From Euglena gracilis (taxonomy: Eukaryota; Euglenida; Euglenophyceae; Euglenales), in the NCBI GenBank assembly GCA_039621445.1, contig CP154956.1, positions 61,203,178-61,267,177 on the forward strand: a stretch of 64,000 nt of DNA. Reading direction: 5' to 3'. The notes under the pieces are model-generated. The model saw only the letters and a list, made by a program, of their open reading frames with translations, was not told where the DNA came from and did no database searches. Below are positions 1 through 11,500 of this stretch, one piece after another (position 1 is the first letter of the stretch; every line of letters starts with the position of its first letter). The translations under genes and the position numbers were made by a program.

Positions 1-61
1 GGGGCCCAAACTCGGTAGGATTTACCCGCCCCCCCTGGATAAGCCCCCCCCCCCTTTGGAC

Positions 62-480
62 TCTGCCATTTCGGCCAAAAAATGTCAATTTTCAAAATAT
101 CTCCAAAATGAAGCCAAATCAAAGGAAATGGCCGGAGACCTAATTTGAAGCCCTTGGAACGCCCCATCTACCGGTATTTTGATTTCCCCGCAACTCCCCG
201 CCTGGCCCGAGATACGGCCGTTTTCGGCGCAGATGGCCGTTTTGGACACTTTTCCCACTGTTCGACTTTTCCCACTTTTCGGGGGGTGGGGGGTAAAAAA
301 TTCGATGTTTTCAAAATTTCTCGAAAATGATGCAAAATAAAAGGAAATGTCCGCAGACCTAAATTGAAGCCCTTGGAAAGTTCTATCTAGTGGGATTTTT
401 GTTTCTCCGCAACTCCCCGCCCAGCCCGAGATACGGGCGTTTTTTACCCAATTTAACCAATTTTAGGCCACTTTATACAC
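62..480. repeat. Two diverged tandem units of about 219 bp
   Basis: Two successive blocks share the same order of words: a run with cccttggaa (near 151 and again near 370), then a fccgcaactccccgc-like stretch and a cccgagatacgg motif followed by tttt-rich sequence. The spacing of the shared words gives a unit of about 219 bp. The copies differ at many positions, so this looks like an old satellite. ORFs across it are short and have no protein resemblance. Confidence 0.7.
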
Positions 481-482
481 TT

Positions 483-1765
483 TTTCCACTATCCGACTTA
501 GCCGTTTTCGGCCAAAAAAAAGTCGAAAAAAATTTTTTTGTCCAAAACGATGTTTTTTGGCCTCCCGGACCCAGAAAAAACTGTTCTTGAGCCGAAAAGG
601 AGCGTTTTTCGACCCGCCAGCGCCCCGTTTTGGACCGCCGACCCATTGATTTTGGGTCAAAACCGGGTCGAAAAAGTCGAAAAAAATCGAAATTTTTTTT
701 GCCCAAAACGATGTTTTTTGGCCTCCCGGACCCGGAAAAACTGTTTTTGAGCCGAAAACCAGCGTTTTTCGACCCGCCAGCGCCCCGTTTTGGACCGCCG
801 ACCCATTGACTTTGGGTCAAAACGGGGTCAAAAAAGTCGAAAAAAATCGAAAAAAAATTTTTTGCCCGAAACGATGTTTTTTGGCCTCCCGGACCCGGAA
901 AAACTGTTTTTGAGCCGAAAACGAGCGTTTTTCGACCCGCCAGCGCCCCGTTTTTTGCCGACCCATTGAATTTGGGTCAAAACCGGGTCGAAAAAGTCGA
1001 AAAAAATCGAAGTTTTTTTTTGCCCAAAACGATGTTTTTTGGCCTCCCGGACCCAGGAAACTGTTTTTGAGCCGAAAACGAGCGTTTTTCGACCCGCCAG
1101 CGCCCCGTTTTGGACCGCCGACCCATTGACTTTGGGTCAAAACCGGGTCGAAAAAGTCGAAAAAAATCGAAATTTTTTTTTTGCCCGAAACGATGTTTTT
1201 TGGCCTCCCGGACCCGGAAAAACTGTTTTTGAGCCGAAAACGAGCGTTTTTCGACCCGCCAACGCCCCGTTTTGGACCGTCGACCCATTGACTTTGGGTC
1301 AAAACCGGGTCGAAAAATTCGAAAAAAATCGAAAAAAAATTTTTTGCCCGGAACGATGTTTTTTGGCCTCCTGGACCCGGAAAAACTGTTTTTGAGCCGA
1401 AAACGAGCGTTTTTCGACCCGCCAGCGCCCCGTTTTGGGCCGCCGACCCATTGATTTGGGGTCAAAACCGGGTCAAAAAAGTCGAAAAAAAAATCGAAAA
1501 ATTTTTTTTGCCCGAAACGATGTTTTTTGGCCTCCCGGACCCAGAAAAACTGTTTTGAGCCGAAACCGAACGTTTTTCGACCCGCCAGCGCCCCGTTTTG
1601 AGCCTCCGACCCATTGACTTTGGGTCAAAACCGGGTCGAAAAAGTGGAAAAAAATCGATTTTTTTTTTGACCAAAATAATGTTTTTGGGCCTCCCGGACC
1701 CGGAAAAACTGTTTTCGAGCCGAAAATGAGCGTTTTTCGACCCACCGGCGCCCTGTTTCTGGCAC
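483..1765. repeat. Satellite array, about eight 160-163 bp units
   Basis: The word tttgggtcaa ends at about 660, 820, 980, 1140, 1302, 1465 and 1628, giving a regular 160-163 bp step. Each unit carries cgatgttttttggcctccc, a gagccgaaaacgagcg-like stretch, cgacccgccagcgccccg and a poly(T)/poly(A) segment whose length explains the small period changes. The last unit (after 1628) is the most degenerate. Long minus-strand ORFs through the array simply read the repeat in phase and are not taken as genes. Confidence 0.93.
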
Positions 1766-2011
1766 AAAACCCATGGATTTCAGGCAAAAGAGCTCCATGG
1801 AGTGGGCCGGTATGTATGGAGGGGTCAATGACGGGGTGGGTGCGCGCTTATTAAGAACTCTGCACTATTCAAAACCTGGTCCCGACCACCCCCCACCCTC
1901 GGTGTATCTTCGTCCCCTCTCGGTCTGCCTCGGGGGAGTGCGACTTTTCGGACTCCCACGACACAGGAAAGGGGGAGGAAGGATCTGCCATAAACCCCTC
2001 CCTTATCAGGT

Positions 2012-3005
2012 TTAATACCTCTGTGTTGGCTCCTGCTTCGACCCAATGGGAATGCTGGCCTGCAAGGGGGCACCCCTGGGTGTAACGTGTCTGGGGATTC
2101 CACAGGCCCCATCACTGGGGTCCTTCCCTCTGGCTGCCCCATCACTGGGGCGACAGCTGGCCCTGCCATAGGGCTTCCCAAAGACAGGCTTTCCCCCTGT
2201 TTTGGAATGATGGGGGAAGGTCTGTGTCTTCAGTGGGAGGTACGTATAATGCTGTGGTCTGGGCTGATTACCTTCTGGGGGGGGGCCTGTCTGAGGCAAT
2301 CTTGGGCCTCCCTCCCCAAGGGCTGATGTGGTTTGGTTGGTCTTGAATGTGGTAGCCTCCATTTGCATTCAGGGCCATCTAGCCTGCCTGGCCTCCTTTG
2401 GCCTTGTTTCCAGGAATTCTCTTGTGTCTTCTCTGTTCCTCTTGATTTCCCAGATAAGCCACCTTGGCATGATTTTCTTGAGTGACTTGATGCCATTTCT
2501 CGTGGCATTGGCTTATTGCCCCTGGGGTTTTTTTTTTTGAGGGTGCTGGGGGGAAAGTTGGATATACCTTTCCCCAATGGGATCTTTCCAGGCTGGGATA
2601 CCTTGCACCTGGCCCCCTGATCTCTTGAATGATTGCTTTCATAGCCTTGAATCTGGGCCCCAGGGCCTGTTGAATGATGGCTGTCATACCCGGGTCGAAA
2701 GGGATCTCCTTGATTCTGACTTGAACCCCTTTGATTTCTGATATTTCTTGAAAGGCTGCCGCTGCTCTCTTGAAAGTTCTATGAATATCTTCTTGGCAGT
2801 CTGAATTTCTGGGAAGTTCCTTCTTCATGGAAGTCCAGCAGTTGATTTTTGTCGTCGTAATTGCAATGCTTCTGGGAATAATTCCAGTTGGATTCGAAGG
2901 GTTGAATTCTTCCTCCTTGAAGTCGAAGGTCCAAAAAAAGTTTTGTCCACGAGTTGATGACAGCGATGGTCTTCGTGAATGCAATAATCCTCGTAAATAA
3001 TTCAA
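2012..3005 (-). pseudogene. Degraded ORF1 (gag-like) of a DIRS-like element
   Basis: Open frames on the minus strand overlap (3005-2379, 2577-2230, 2368-2012) and are basic and rich in K, R, Q, P and N. The first begins just inside the terminal-repeat block, as expected for the first ORF of a DIRS element. No catalytic motif or zinc knuckle is visible, and at least two frame changes are needed to traverse the region. Assignment rests on position and composition only; compare the K/A/T-rich region at 31862-30905, which has the same place relative to the same terminal repeat. Confidence 0.4.
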
Positions 3006-3062
3006 GTTGAACTTGTAACAGTGAAATTCTTTCTCCTTGAGTCCGAAGGGAAGAATTAAGAA

Positions 3063-3310
3063 TCAGCCAACTCCGGCAACAAAAAGCAGTAAGACGCACC
3101 CCCGCGAGCACCAACCACACCAGAACGAAACAGCCGGCAAGGAAAGCAGGACCTCACCATCTCGCAGTGCGGAGCCCGAATGGTCCTGGGAGTAAATTCA
3201 GAGTCAGCCAGCACCGGTGGGGCAGGCGCTAAGCGGGACCCCCTAGCCCAACGCGCCAAAATTTTCGAGGCACAACCGTTGGCGCGTAAGGCATGGCGTA
3301 AAGTGCGGAG
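3063..3310. repeat. Two degenerate copies of the DIRS terminal repeat
   Basis: Copies of a motif beginning cagccaactccggc-like (3063) and cagccagcaccggt-like (about 3205) each lead through a gcactaagc/gcgctaagc-like word to cccaacgcgccaaa and an aaggcatggc word. The same ordered words occur at 32024-32116 and, reversed, at 3431-3526. The spacing differs between copies, so they are diverged rather than recent. Confidence 0.6.
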
Positions 3311-3357
3311 CTAGAGGTGTCGGCGGTGGCGGTGTCGGCGGTGGCTTGTGCTGCGCA

Positions 3358-3725
3358 CTCGTACTCCCTCGAGGCAGACCGACAAGGGAGGAAGGGACAC
3401 CGAGGGCGAAGCACAAAGACCTTGTGAGGCCATGCCTTGCTCGCCGGCGGTGTTGTTTGGATTGTTTGCTGCGTTGGGTTAGGAGTCCCTGCTTAGTGCC
3501 TCCTCGCCGGAGTTGGCTGACGACGCTGCTCCGACTTGGTGACGTGGCTTCTTGCCTCCGGCGGGGTCCCCCCCCCCCTCTGCCCCCCCTGGCCCCCATT
3601 TTCTGACCGAGGGCTTTTGAAGGCAAATTTTCTTTTACGGGTGGGGGGGTCGGGCTCACAAGGTCTTTGTGCTTCGCCGTCGGTGTCCCTTCCTCCCTTG
3701 TCGGTCTGCCTCGAGGGAGTACGAG
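3358..3725. repeat. Long inverted repeat, 73-bp arms
   Basis: The arm at 3358-3430 is the reverse complement of 3653-3725 with two mismatches seen by eye. The spacer of about 220 bp contains a reversed copy of the DIRS terminal repeat and a C-rich run. A weaker partial copy of the arm (the word ctcggtctgcctcg followed by gggagtgcgac) occurs near 1918-1951. Inverted terminal repeats are typical of DIRS elements, so these arms may be remnants of the termini of two abutting copies. Confidence 0.85.
3431..3526. repeat. Reversed copy of the DIRS terminal repeat
   Basis: Reverse-complemented, this segment reads cagccaactccggcga, then gcactaagcagggactc, cccaacgc, caacaccgccggcgagcaag and gcatggcctcacaag, almost word for word like 32024-32116. 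It lies in the spacer of the 73-bp inverted repeat. The opposite orientation of two good copies 28 kb apart shows that the family inserted in both orientations or that a segment was inverted. Confidence 0.75.
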
Positions 3726-3769
3726 ACACATCGGGCTCCGCACTTTGCCCTTGTGAGGCCTGATTGTGC

Positions 3770-4309
3770 ACTGAAATTAGGGGGGCCAGGGCATTTTCCA
3801 GGGCACCTTGGGCACCAAGTTGTTGATAATGGGCTGTAAACCCCCCCCCCTCCACTGGCGAATTTCACAAACTTCTTGGGCAGAAAGGCCCACCTTTTTG
3901 AGTAAACCAACCCCTGCTCCTCTGGTGGAGTGGGCGCCCCAATAGCTGGGGGGGGGGTACCCATTTTTTTGGCCAAAAAATATTTTGTGATAGAAGCAAC
4001 GGTGTCTGCACTTATGGCCCTGAAGGGGGGTTTTAATGAAATCAGAAGGAGGCCCCCAGGTCTGACGAATGAACATGTGCCAGCCACATAAGACATCATT
4101 AAATGAAAGGTGCTTGTTTGTGGAATTTGGGGAATAGACACCACCCTCTCCCACTTGTGAAACTTCTGGCCTTTACGCTTAATTTTTGTGTAGGGTGCCC
4201 TACCCAACACACTGGTGGTTCGTTTGACTTGTGCCAAGTCAGAGGACCTGTATAAACAGAGGATCCGTGAGCAAAAAAGAAAGCTGTGTACACAATGTAC
4301 AAATATCAA
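3770..4309 (-). pseudogene. Tyrosine recombinase (DIRS-type), frameshifted
   Basis: Read over three minus-strand frames, this region shows the landmarks of a DIRS tyrosine recombinase in order: an RSSDLAQV box (N-terminal catalytic arginine, about 4250), an AHSTRGA box (the HxxR catalytic pair, near 3925, in the frame of 4154-3777) and a TAHYQQLG segment carrying the candidate nucleophilic tyrosine (near 3835, in the frame of 3855-3493). The enzyme would integrate the circular cDNA. At least two indels separate the boxes, so no full protein can be made. The N-terminal half is missing or unrecognisable. Family membership is fairly sure because the HSTRG context is typical of DIRS recombinases. 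Confidence 0.75.
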
Positions 4310-4325
4310 TGGGCATTGGGGCCTC

Positions 4326-4689
4326 GTGTGGGCGGCGGGAGGCGGCCCGGCGCCTGCGCACCTGAATTAGCGAATTTTCTGCCCCATTCCGCTACTTTTT
4401 TTTACCTGTGTACTTTTTCCCCCCAGGTTCTCTTTTCCTGATGTTTCATTCAAAGAATTGTGCATGCTGAATAAAGATGAATCAAAATATCAACCTGAAT
4501 TTGAGAAAACAATCGTCAAAGAAATTCAAAAAGTCAACTCTGAAGATCAAGCAAAAGGCAGCAAGTCAATTTCGAAAAAAGGAAGAGCAAGCGTCGCTGG
4601 GAAGCAAGGTGAAGGTGTTCTTCTGCTACCCCACCGCTACCATTTTTTTAAAGTTAACCAGGATTCCCCCCCCCCCTACTCCTTCAGAG
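4326..4689. other. Spacer without recognisable gene
   Basis: The stretch is AT-rich after about 4440 and contains a K/Q-rich open frame from 4458 that resembles no family I know. From about 4640 it runs into the C-rich leading edge of the A-type LTR. I see no promoter, RNA gene or coding motif that I can defend. Confidence 0.5.
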
Positions 4690-4921
4690 GCACCCCCAAG
4701 GAGTTGGACAAAAATACCGTTCCCCCCCCCTATTTTTTGAATTGTTTGGCTGCCAGAACCCGGGTTCTGGCTGAACTCAGGGACCGAAAGACACAAAAAA
4801 AAGGGAATTTTTGGGGCGCGTGTGCCGATTTTTACCGGAGCGCCGGGTGACTGTTTTCCCCCACTCGGCCTGCCGGGGAGCCCATTCCGCGCACGGTCAC
4901 CGAACCGGCGAGAGGGGAAAA
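4690..4921 (+). repeat. 3' part of the 5' LTR of chromovirus A
   Basis: This segment matches, in inverted orientation, 27906-28138, from gcacccccaaggag through accgaaagacacaaaaaa to the end gcgagaggggaaaa, at roughly nine bases in ten by eye. It ends two bases before a primer-binding site, as an LTR should. The 5' boundary of the LTR is not determined; it may extend left into the C-rich run at 4665. Confidence 0.7.
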
Positions 4922-4922
4922 C

Positions 4923-4935
4923 CGGTAGCAGAGGC
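4923..4935 (+). promoter_or_regulatory. Primer-binding site of element A (initiator-Met-like)
   Basis: The 13-mer cggtagcagaggc directly follows the LTR end. It matches tggtagcagaggc of element C except for the first base, and corresponds to the complement of the 3' end of an initiator-Met tRNA with acceptor sequence gcctctgctacca. This fixes the orientation of A (plus) and the start of its internal region. Confidence 0.75.
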
Positions 4936-4987
4936 TTGTTCGTTCGTTTTCCATCGAAGGCCATTTTCTCGAGTGCCTCCTTTTGAA

Positions 4988-6240
4988 ATGCAGAGCGTGC
5001 ACACCTCCCCAGAATTTTCCACACACGAAGAGGCTACAGCCCACCGGGACACAGACAGGATGCCAACCCTTGTGGCGGACTCTGAAGTGGTAGCCCCCAA
5101 CGCAAGTCTTTCCGATAGCCCACGGGAAGCGCAAGAAAACACCCCGAAAAGGAACCCCCAATCCCCTGCCTCATCCCTACTCTCATCCCCACAATCCCGG
5201 TTTCCCGCACTCCCAGCCCCACCCCAACTCCTACTCCTCCCCCTCCAATCCGAGGTCCTAGTCGATAGCCCTCGAGACTCGTCCCAAGTTCCCCTCCTGT
5301 TCCCGAAGTCAGCCCAGCCCCAGAACTGGGACCCGACCCCCTGGCTACCGCACGGGGGCCCACCCCCTCGGCTTTTCCCCGAGACCCCACTCTTCCCACA
5401 GCTGATTCCTTCCCTGCCCTTCCCGTTTCTGTTCCCGTCCGGGGTGCCCCACCTGTGGGGCGTCCCGGAGCTGCAGAGTGAGCGGGCCTTCGCAGGCCTG
5501 CCGGTGCCAGTGCCCAGCCCCGGGCCACCGAGGAGCCCTGATGAGGGCATGCGGGCCATCACTTATCCACCCGCCCACGAGCCGGGCCCCGGCGAGTCCG
5601 AGGGCCGAGACAGGATCCCCGTCCCCATGGCTGGCCTGATCCCATCTGTGCATCCGTCCCTGCAGTCTGTTCTGCCACCTGGTGGCAGGGCCCTCGCCGT
5701 CGCAGATGGCGTCGTCGTCCAGCCAAGCCATCGCCGCACTGGTTGGAGTGCCGCCTCCCTACCGGTCCCCCAGCGAACACCTGAACACCACCGCCGTGCA
5801 CGCGCACTTCCGCACCCCACCATCATCGGTCCGGCCGCACGAGGTGCCGTGGCTGGGCCTCTCCGATGACGAAGGAGATGATGAGGGTGATGGAGAAGGT
5901 GAAAGTGATCAACAACGCCGGGGAGAAGGCCCTCGTAATGACGACGAGGAGTGGCTGGCGGCCGGGGACCAGAGGGAGATGTACAGGAGAAGCCAGACGA
6001 GGTCATGCAGGGCCCCCCTGAGTGGGAGACTGCATGCGCAGCGTTGCAGACGCGAATGGACCGCCTCTGCAACAGCGTCGACTTCATCTGCTCCAAGGCG
6101 AAGGAGATGTGGGATAGCTGGGCGGGTGCGAGATGGCCTGGGCTGCAGAGGGCGCACGAGCGAAGAAGGGACTGAAGAAAGGGATGGCGGCCCAAGATGG
6201 AGACGTGGGAACGTGTGAGGTGACGACCATCGTGGAACTA
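4988..6240 (+). pseudogene. Gag N-terminal region of chromovirus A, frameshifted
   Basis: An ATG about 50 bases after the PBS opens a proline- and serine-rich frame to 5869. Coding then moves to the frame of 5682-6218 (acidic DDEGDDEGDGEGE segment) and to that of 5951-6175, where WETACAALQTRMDRLC and KAKEMWDSWAG match the corresponding part of the gag of element C (TSRIDAVSAKV and REIWDEW). So the order is a disordered P-rich leader, an acidic patch and a coiled-coil start, with at least two frameshifts. It belongs to the same gag as the next entry. Confidence 0.65.
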
Positions 6241-6298
6241 CATCAAGGAATATCAACACCACCCACACGGTGACAACAGGGAGGGTGCTACCCCTCGA

Positions 6299-6650
6299 CT
6301 CGGAGACTTTGTCGAAGAATCCGAGGAAGGTGCAGGATGCGGAAGACAATGCCGGCCGCGGTGGTGGCGGTGAAGAGCTGGGTGGCCCCAAGAGGGCCCA
6401 CGGACCTGATGGAGCTGGTGAAGGTGGCATCGTCAGACTACATCAGGCCCCTCCACAAGCTCATGCATGGTGGCCACGGCGGAGAGCGGATGACAACAGT
6501 TGAGAATTACTCCCACTACTCGCTCGGAGTCTTTGTCGAAGATCTCCGAAGGATCCTGTCGAATGTGCAGTATGCGGAAGACAATGCCGCGGCCGCGGTG
6601 GTGGCGGTGAAGAGCGGCGTACCGACGAGTGTACTCACCGAGCTGGTGGA
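6299..6650 (+). repeat. Tandem duplication of about 230 bp inside gag A
   Basis: The sequence ctcggag.ctttgtcgaaga, then atgcggaagacaatgcc and ggtggtggcggtgaagagc occurs twice, starting near 6299 and near 6525; word spacings of 224 to 237 show small indels between copies. It duplicates a coiled-coil part of gag (EDNA..AVVAVKS). Confidence 0.75.
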
Positions 6651-7946
6651 GGTGGCACACCTCAGGGCCCCGGTGCAGGAGCTGCTGCAGGAGAAGGAGC
6701 GGCAGCGGGCCGAGAACGCACACCTGCAGGGGAAGCCCAACGCCGTCGAGGTGAAGATGGCCGCCTTCACCGCCAAGGTGGAGGCGACCGCGGTGGCGCA
6801 AGGGAAGGCGGTGGAGGTGACGCCGCGCCTCGTGGAGCAGCTGCAGTATCAGAAGGCCGAGAACGCCTGGCTGAAGGAGCAGGTCAAGTTCCTGATGGCG
6901 CAGCTGTCCACCCTCACCAGCAAGGTGGAGGCAGCCGCGGCAAAGGAGCCAAAGGCCGCTGAGCTGCCGCCGCTGATCGTGGGAAGGATTCAGAAGGTGG
7001 AGACGGAGATCCAGAAGGTGGGAGCACAACCCCAAGGATTTACCGTTGCCGTGCAACGGCTCGCGGCGGACAGCCCAGGTGACAAGATCCGGGTTGTGGA
7101 GACCGAAGTGCAGAAGGTGAACGTCCAGATGCAAGCCGTGGTGATGGCCGTGCAGCGGCTGGACCAGATCGTCTGGAAGGTGATCGTATCATCCCAAGCC
7201 AAGGCGGGGCCGGCAATGCCGGCAAAGGCTCCGCCACCCCCGGCCGAGCTGCCAGTGCCAGAGGTGAGGACAGTCCAGATGGAGAAGCCCATGCAGGAGG
7301 AGTCCGTCGTGGAGGAGAAGCCGTCGTCCACCCTCCGACCAGCTCTCCAGCTGGTCCGGAAGCAGGCCGCGGCGGGAGGGGGCGGCGTGCCGTCCCTCTC
7401 CATCGCGCGCCTGACCACCCAGTCCGCCGTCCCTGTCACCAGCGCGTCCGCGGTGCGAGAGGTCCGCATCGCCCCGGTGCAGGCCCAGCCAGCGGCCCTG
7501 CACTTCCTCCCGGCGCCGCTGGTGGACTCCGTCATCGGCCTCCACCCGGGCTGGTTCTCCGGGCATCCGGAGGACTGGCCGCGGTGGTGGAGGCGGTGGC
7601 TCCTATTCCTTCGGGAACTCGAGCAGGCGTTGCCATCCATCACGTCAGCCCAGCGCCTCCCCATGTTCCGCGCGGCTCTGGACGAGGCCACGGTGCTGAT
7701 GCTGGATGAGGAGATCCAGACCAAGGGAGAGGTGGAGTATGCCGTGTTGTTCGCGGATGTGTTCCTGGCGAACGGCGGAGAGGACAAGGAGGTCCTGCGG
7801 CGGCGAATGAGGAAACTGAAGTTGCTGAAGAGCGGGAAGCTGACCGAGAAATCCTGGAGGGAGTACTATGCGCGGCTGGCGTCCACGGCGAGGCAGGTGG
7901 GCATGGAGGAGGAGGAGCTGGGGAAGCTCCTCGTGGAGGCCATGTG
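6337..7946 (+). pseudogene. Gag (capsid region) of chromovirus A, cut by element B
   Basis: A long frame encodes first a heptad-rich coiled coil (LLQEKERQRAENAHLQ, LVEQLQYQKAENAWLKEQ, repeated VETEIQKV), then an A/P-rich linker, then a capsid-like segment: GLHPGWFSGHPEDWPRWWRRW, LRELEQALPSITSAQRL, EVLRRRMRKLKLLKSGKLTEKSW. This capsid segment aligns residue by residue with GRHPGRFSGNAEDSPQWRRRW and following residues in the gag of element C. The protein stops matching at LLVEAM, where the LTR of element B begins; the remaining residues to 8046 are translated LTR. The zinc-knuckle or basic C terminus and all of pol up to RNase H are missing. Confidence 0.85.
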
Positions 7947-8373
7947 TGTACCAGGCAGCCATTCTGCAATGGCACTGTGTACCAGATACAATAGGCTACG
8001 GCCTACAATCTGGCTACGGCCGGGCTGTACACAGTGGCATGGTTAAACCATAAGACAAAGAGATAATCTCAGAGCTAGCGAAAGCTTAGCGAAAGTAACT
8101 GGTTCCTAATTCAGGGTTACAGGGTTTGGTGCTTTGCAATTCTGTTTTAGAATTCTGACGGCGAAGTCCCATTTGAACAGAAGTTTTATTTCTTTCTTTT
8201 ACAAAGCTCGAAAAAGCAAAAGTCACTTTCATATAAGGGACTGCGGTCCCACCAATTCTCTTTGCCTTTGTGCTTGCAATCAAAAGAGGAAAGGGAAACA
8301 AATTTTTTTGTTACTCCCCCCTCGGGCTTTTCGGGAGGAAACCTTCAGTAGAAAATCCGGGGTGGGACGTACA
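7947..8373 (+). repeat. 5' LTR of element B
   Basis: The 427-bp segment begins TGTACCAGGCA and ends GACGTACA, inverted ends tgtac/gtaca with the usual TG...CA. A primer-binding site follows after two bases. The LTR at 36206-36629 (reverse strand) has the same first eleven bases, the same end and nearly the same length, so B and EF are related families, although the middle parts differ. A TATA-like catataagg is at 8228. No second LTR of B is present before the right-hand junction at 12795. Confidence 0.85.
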
Positions 8374-8375
8374 CT

Positions 8376-8388
8376 TGGTAGCAGAAGA
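8376..8388 (+). promoter_or_regulatory. Primer-binding site of element B
   Basis: tggtagcagaaga lies two bases after the LTR. It has the tggtagcag core complementary to initiator-Met tRNA seen in elements A and C, followed by divergence. It confirms plus orientation. Confidence 0.8.
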
Positions 8389-8596
8389 GGTTTAACGGTC
8401 GAACGACCAAAGAAACACCCAGAAAGAGGCGCCTAAGCACGGGCGAGGTGTCTCAGGAGAACACGTGGCTACGGCTGCATCACAAAGCCTCTGAGCCCCC
8501 ACCTTTGCTTATCTTTTGGTGTGTTTTCACACAAATTTTTACAGTTTTTACAATTTTTACGATTTTCACAAAACTTTTCCAAACTTTTCATCAAAA

Positions 8597-11500
8597 ATGC
8601 AAAGCGCAAATGCGAACAATGGAAACGCACCTATTAACTATGCTTTGTTAATAGGTTCGCTTCGTGGACTGCAGAATTCAGACGAAGTCGCTACGGCGAC
8701 AGAAAAATTTTCATTACAACGGGCGAACGCCCAAGTCGCTTTAGCGACAGAAAATTTTTATTCACAAGGGGCGGCTTCCCGAGCCGCTTCTGCGGTGGAA
8801 AATTTTTCCATCCAAGGGGCGGACGCCCAAGCCGCTTCGGCGGTATTCCCCCCACAACTGGGTTTTCGAACCCAAACCGCATTAGCGGTGACCTCCCCTA
8901 CAATAAGCCGCTTCCGCGGTGCCCCCCCCCCTCCAAGGGTCTTCGGACCCAAGCCGCTTCGGCGGTGCCCCCCCCCCTCCAGGGGTCTTCGGACCCAAGC
9001 TGCTTCGGCGGTGCCCCCCCCCTCCAAGGGTCTTCTGACCCAAGCCGCTTCGGCGGTGCCCCCCCCCCCTCCAAGGGTCTTCGGACCCAAGCCGCTTCGG
9101 CGGTGCCTCCCCCCTCCAAGAGTCTTCGGACCCAAGCCGCTTCGGCGGTGCCCCCCCCCTCCAAGGGTCTACGGACCCAACCCGCATTTGCGGACCCAAC
9201 CTTACAACAGCCGCATTTGCGGAACAAAACAATCCTACAATGGGCCTGCGGACCCCCTCCGCTTCCGCGGAGTCTGACTCACAAGTGGGCAGAATGCCGA
9301 ACGGGACTGGCAATTACTGCCTTTTGGCACCCAATTGCCCACAGAGCCCCCCCCTTACGAGGACGGGTTGGAAACACCTTGTTCTTTCCAACCCCCCCCC
9401 CCGGCCCTACCGCCGGTAAGCCCCATTCGGGACTTGCCACCCCTCCACAATTGGGAGAAATCCCAGAATTACCTTGGTCCGCTGAAATGCGGTTGGTGGT
9501 CCCGGACACTGCCGGTGTCATTGTTCCTATGGACAATGATCCCGAGGAAGACCGGGATGAGTTCTCCAGTAATACCGTTGAGCGCGTAGTCGCAAATTTA
9601 CCGGAGAATCACCCACTACAACAGCAATTTAGACACGTTGAAGCATGTGTCCAAAATTGCGCTAAAACACTAAACCAAGTCCTACAATTTGATGAAGACA
9701 GTCACAAGTCCGTTTTCGGCAAGCTGGACTTCCTTTGGCAATATATCCAAGAATTTGGACAATTTTGCCAAAAGAATTTTAACTCCACTACAATGGACCT
9801 TCAGAACCTCCACCAAGGTTTTGACGCATTTTTGTGCGACACCTTGGTACAAAACTTCCAACAGGTACAAGAGACCTTCCAAACCGCGGAATCGCGGAAT
9901 AACGCAAAATTTTCACATTTACAACAAAATCTACAACAATTGTTCACACAACTGGAAAACTTTTCTTACACAATGCAAGAAGTGCAGTCCCGGTTACAAC
10001 AACGGGATAAAGCGCCTAAAGGTGCGGACTTGGCTCATATGTCTCATATGAGCACTTTTCAACTTTATCCAGTGTTGTACAACAACCCCAAGAACGCATT
10101 TTGCGTTTGGGTGATGAAAACGCGAGTTTTCATCAAAATGTTGCGCAAATACGCGAAAACTATGTACAAAGAGCTTTTGGTCAACAACTGGAAGAGCGGA
10201 TTGTTCGTTTGGAACAAACTTCCTGCAAATGCGGTGAAGTTTCCAATACTTTGACCACATTGCACACATGCATCGGCAGGATTTCCTCCATGAAAAGTGG
10301 CAAAACGACATACAAAAGCTTGAAACTGCTTCCAATGCGCTACAAACCGCTACGGTGGAGCTCCAATCCCGCGATGCGGTGATTCTTAGCTTACAAACCG
10401 CTAATGCGGAACTCCAAGACCGAGAAACGGTCATAACTACTATCCAAACCGTGAATGCGGACCTCCAAATCGCGTTTGCAGACCTGAAAAACGCTTTTGC
10501 GGATGTTTCGGGACTACAAACTGCAATTGGGGACTTACAACGCCGCTTTGCGGAAACTTCCACCAAAAAACCCAGTATGGGAGCACTACGATCCACTGTA
10601 ACTGATTTGCACAATCAGTTACAAGCGGATGTGAACAAAATCGAATCTGCGTTTGCGGATTTGCACAAACAGTGCAACCGTATTCAAAGATCAATTCCGG
10701 ATATCACCGGCATTGAAACCGCGCTTGCGGATTTGAATACCCAACACAAAACCCTACAATCCACCACTTCCCATTTACAAAAACGCGTACAAGCACTTTC
10801 TACAAGGGTCTCCGGACTCCAACCATCTTCGGATGGACAAACGGTTCGCGAAGTCGGACTACCCCTTGATTTTCACACATTTTACGACCAAATGCTTGCG
10901 AAAATCAGGAAAACCTACAAGAATTTTGTGAAACCTTGATGAGGACCGAAAATTCGGTCACACAACAAGTTCTCACACTAAAACAACAAATTTCCGTGTT
11001 GGAGAACCGACTTTCTACAATGATGGATGACAAAACCGCTGAAAATGCGGTAGGGGTACCCCAACCCACGTTGGGTACCACAACCTCACAAGCCGAGAAT
11101 CGGTTGAACGCCCTTACAACCACAATGGAAACCTTGGTTAAACGGGTCCAACTCTTGGACACCACTTTTCCAAAGCTTTCAGCGGATTTTGACTCCATTG
11201 TTGACAAACTTTCACTTTTGGATGAGTTACCATCATACCACAAACGTTATTCAGTGTTTGCAGTGTGATGTTGAACGAATTTCGGACCTTTTCCAAGTGG
11301 TTGGTTCATTGGAACAAAGTATCCAAGATTTTGCATTGAGTCTGGATGAGATTCATGCAAAATCCCGCAACCCCCCGCACTTTGCCCCTGAAAACCGTGC
11401 TTTCGGTGGTCAAAATGCAACTTCCAGCTCACAACGCGCTTTTCGCGCATCAACCGAAGCATCTTCGGATGCCCGACATCCAACTCGCGACTTTGTGCAT

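Larger units (their letters stand above)
1770..4320 (-). mobile_element. DIRS-like retrotransposon remains (recombinase end and ORF1 end)
   Basis: On the minus strand a tyrosine-recombinase-like region (4309 down to 3770) comes first, then a block of inverted and direct terminal-repeat sequence (3725 to 3060), then an ORF1-like coding region (3005 to 2012). In DIRS elements ORF1 is at the start and the recombinase at the end, so here the end of one copy abuts the start of another. No RT is present between them. The same terminal repeat precedes the ORF1/RT region of the second DIRS-like element near 32 kb, which supports placing both in one family. Confidence 0.65.
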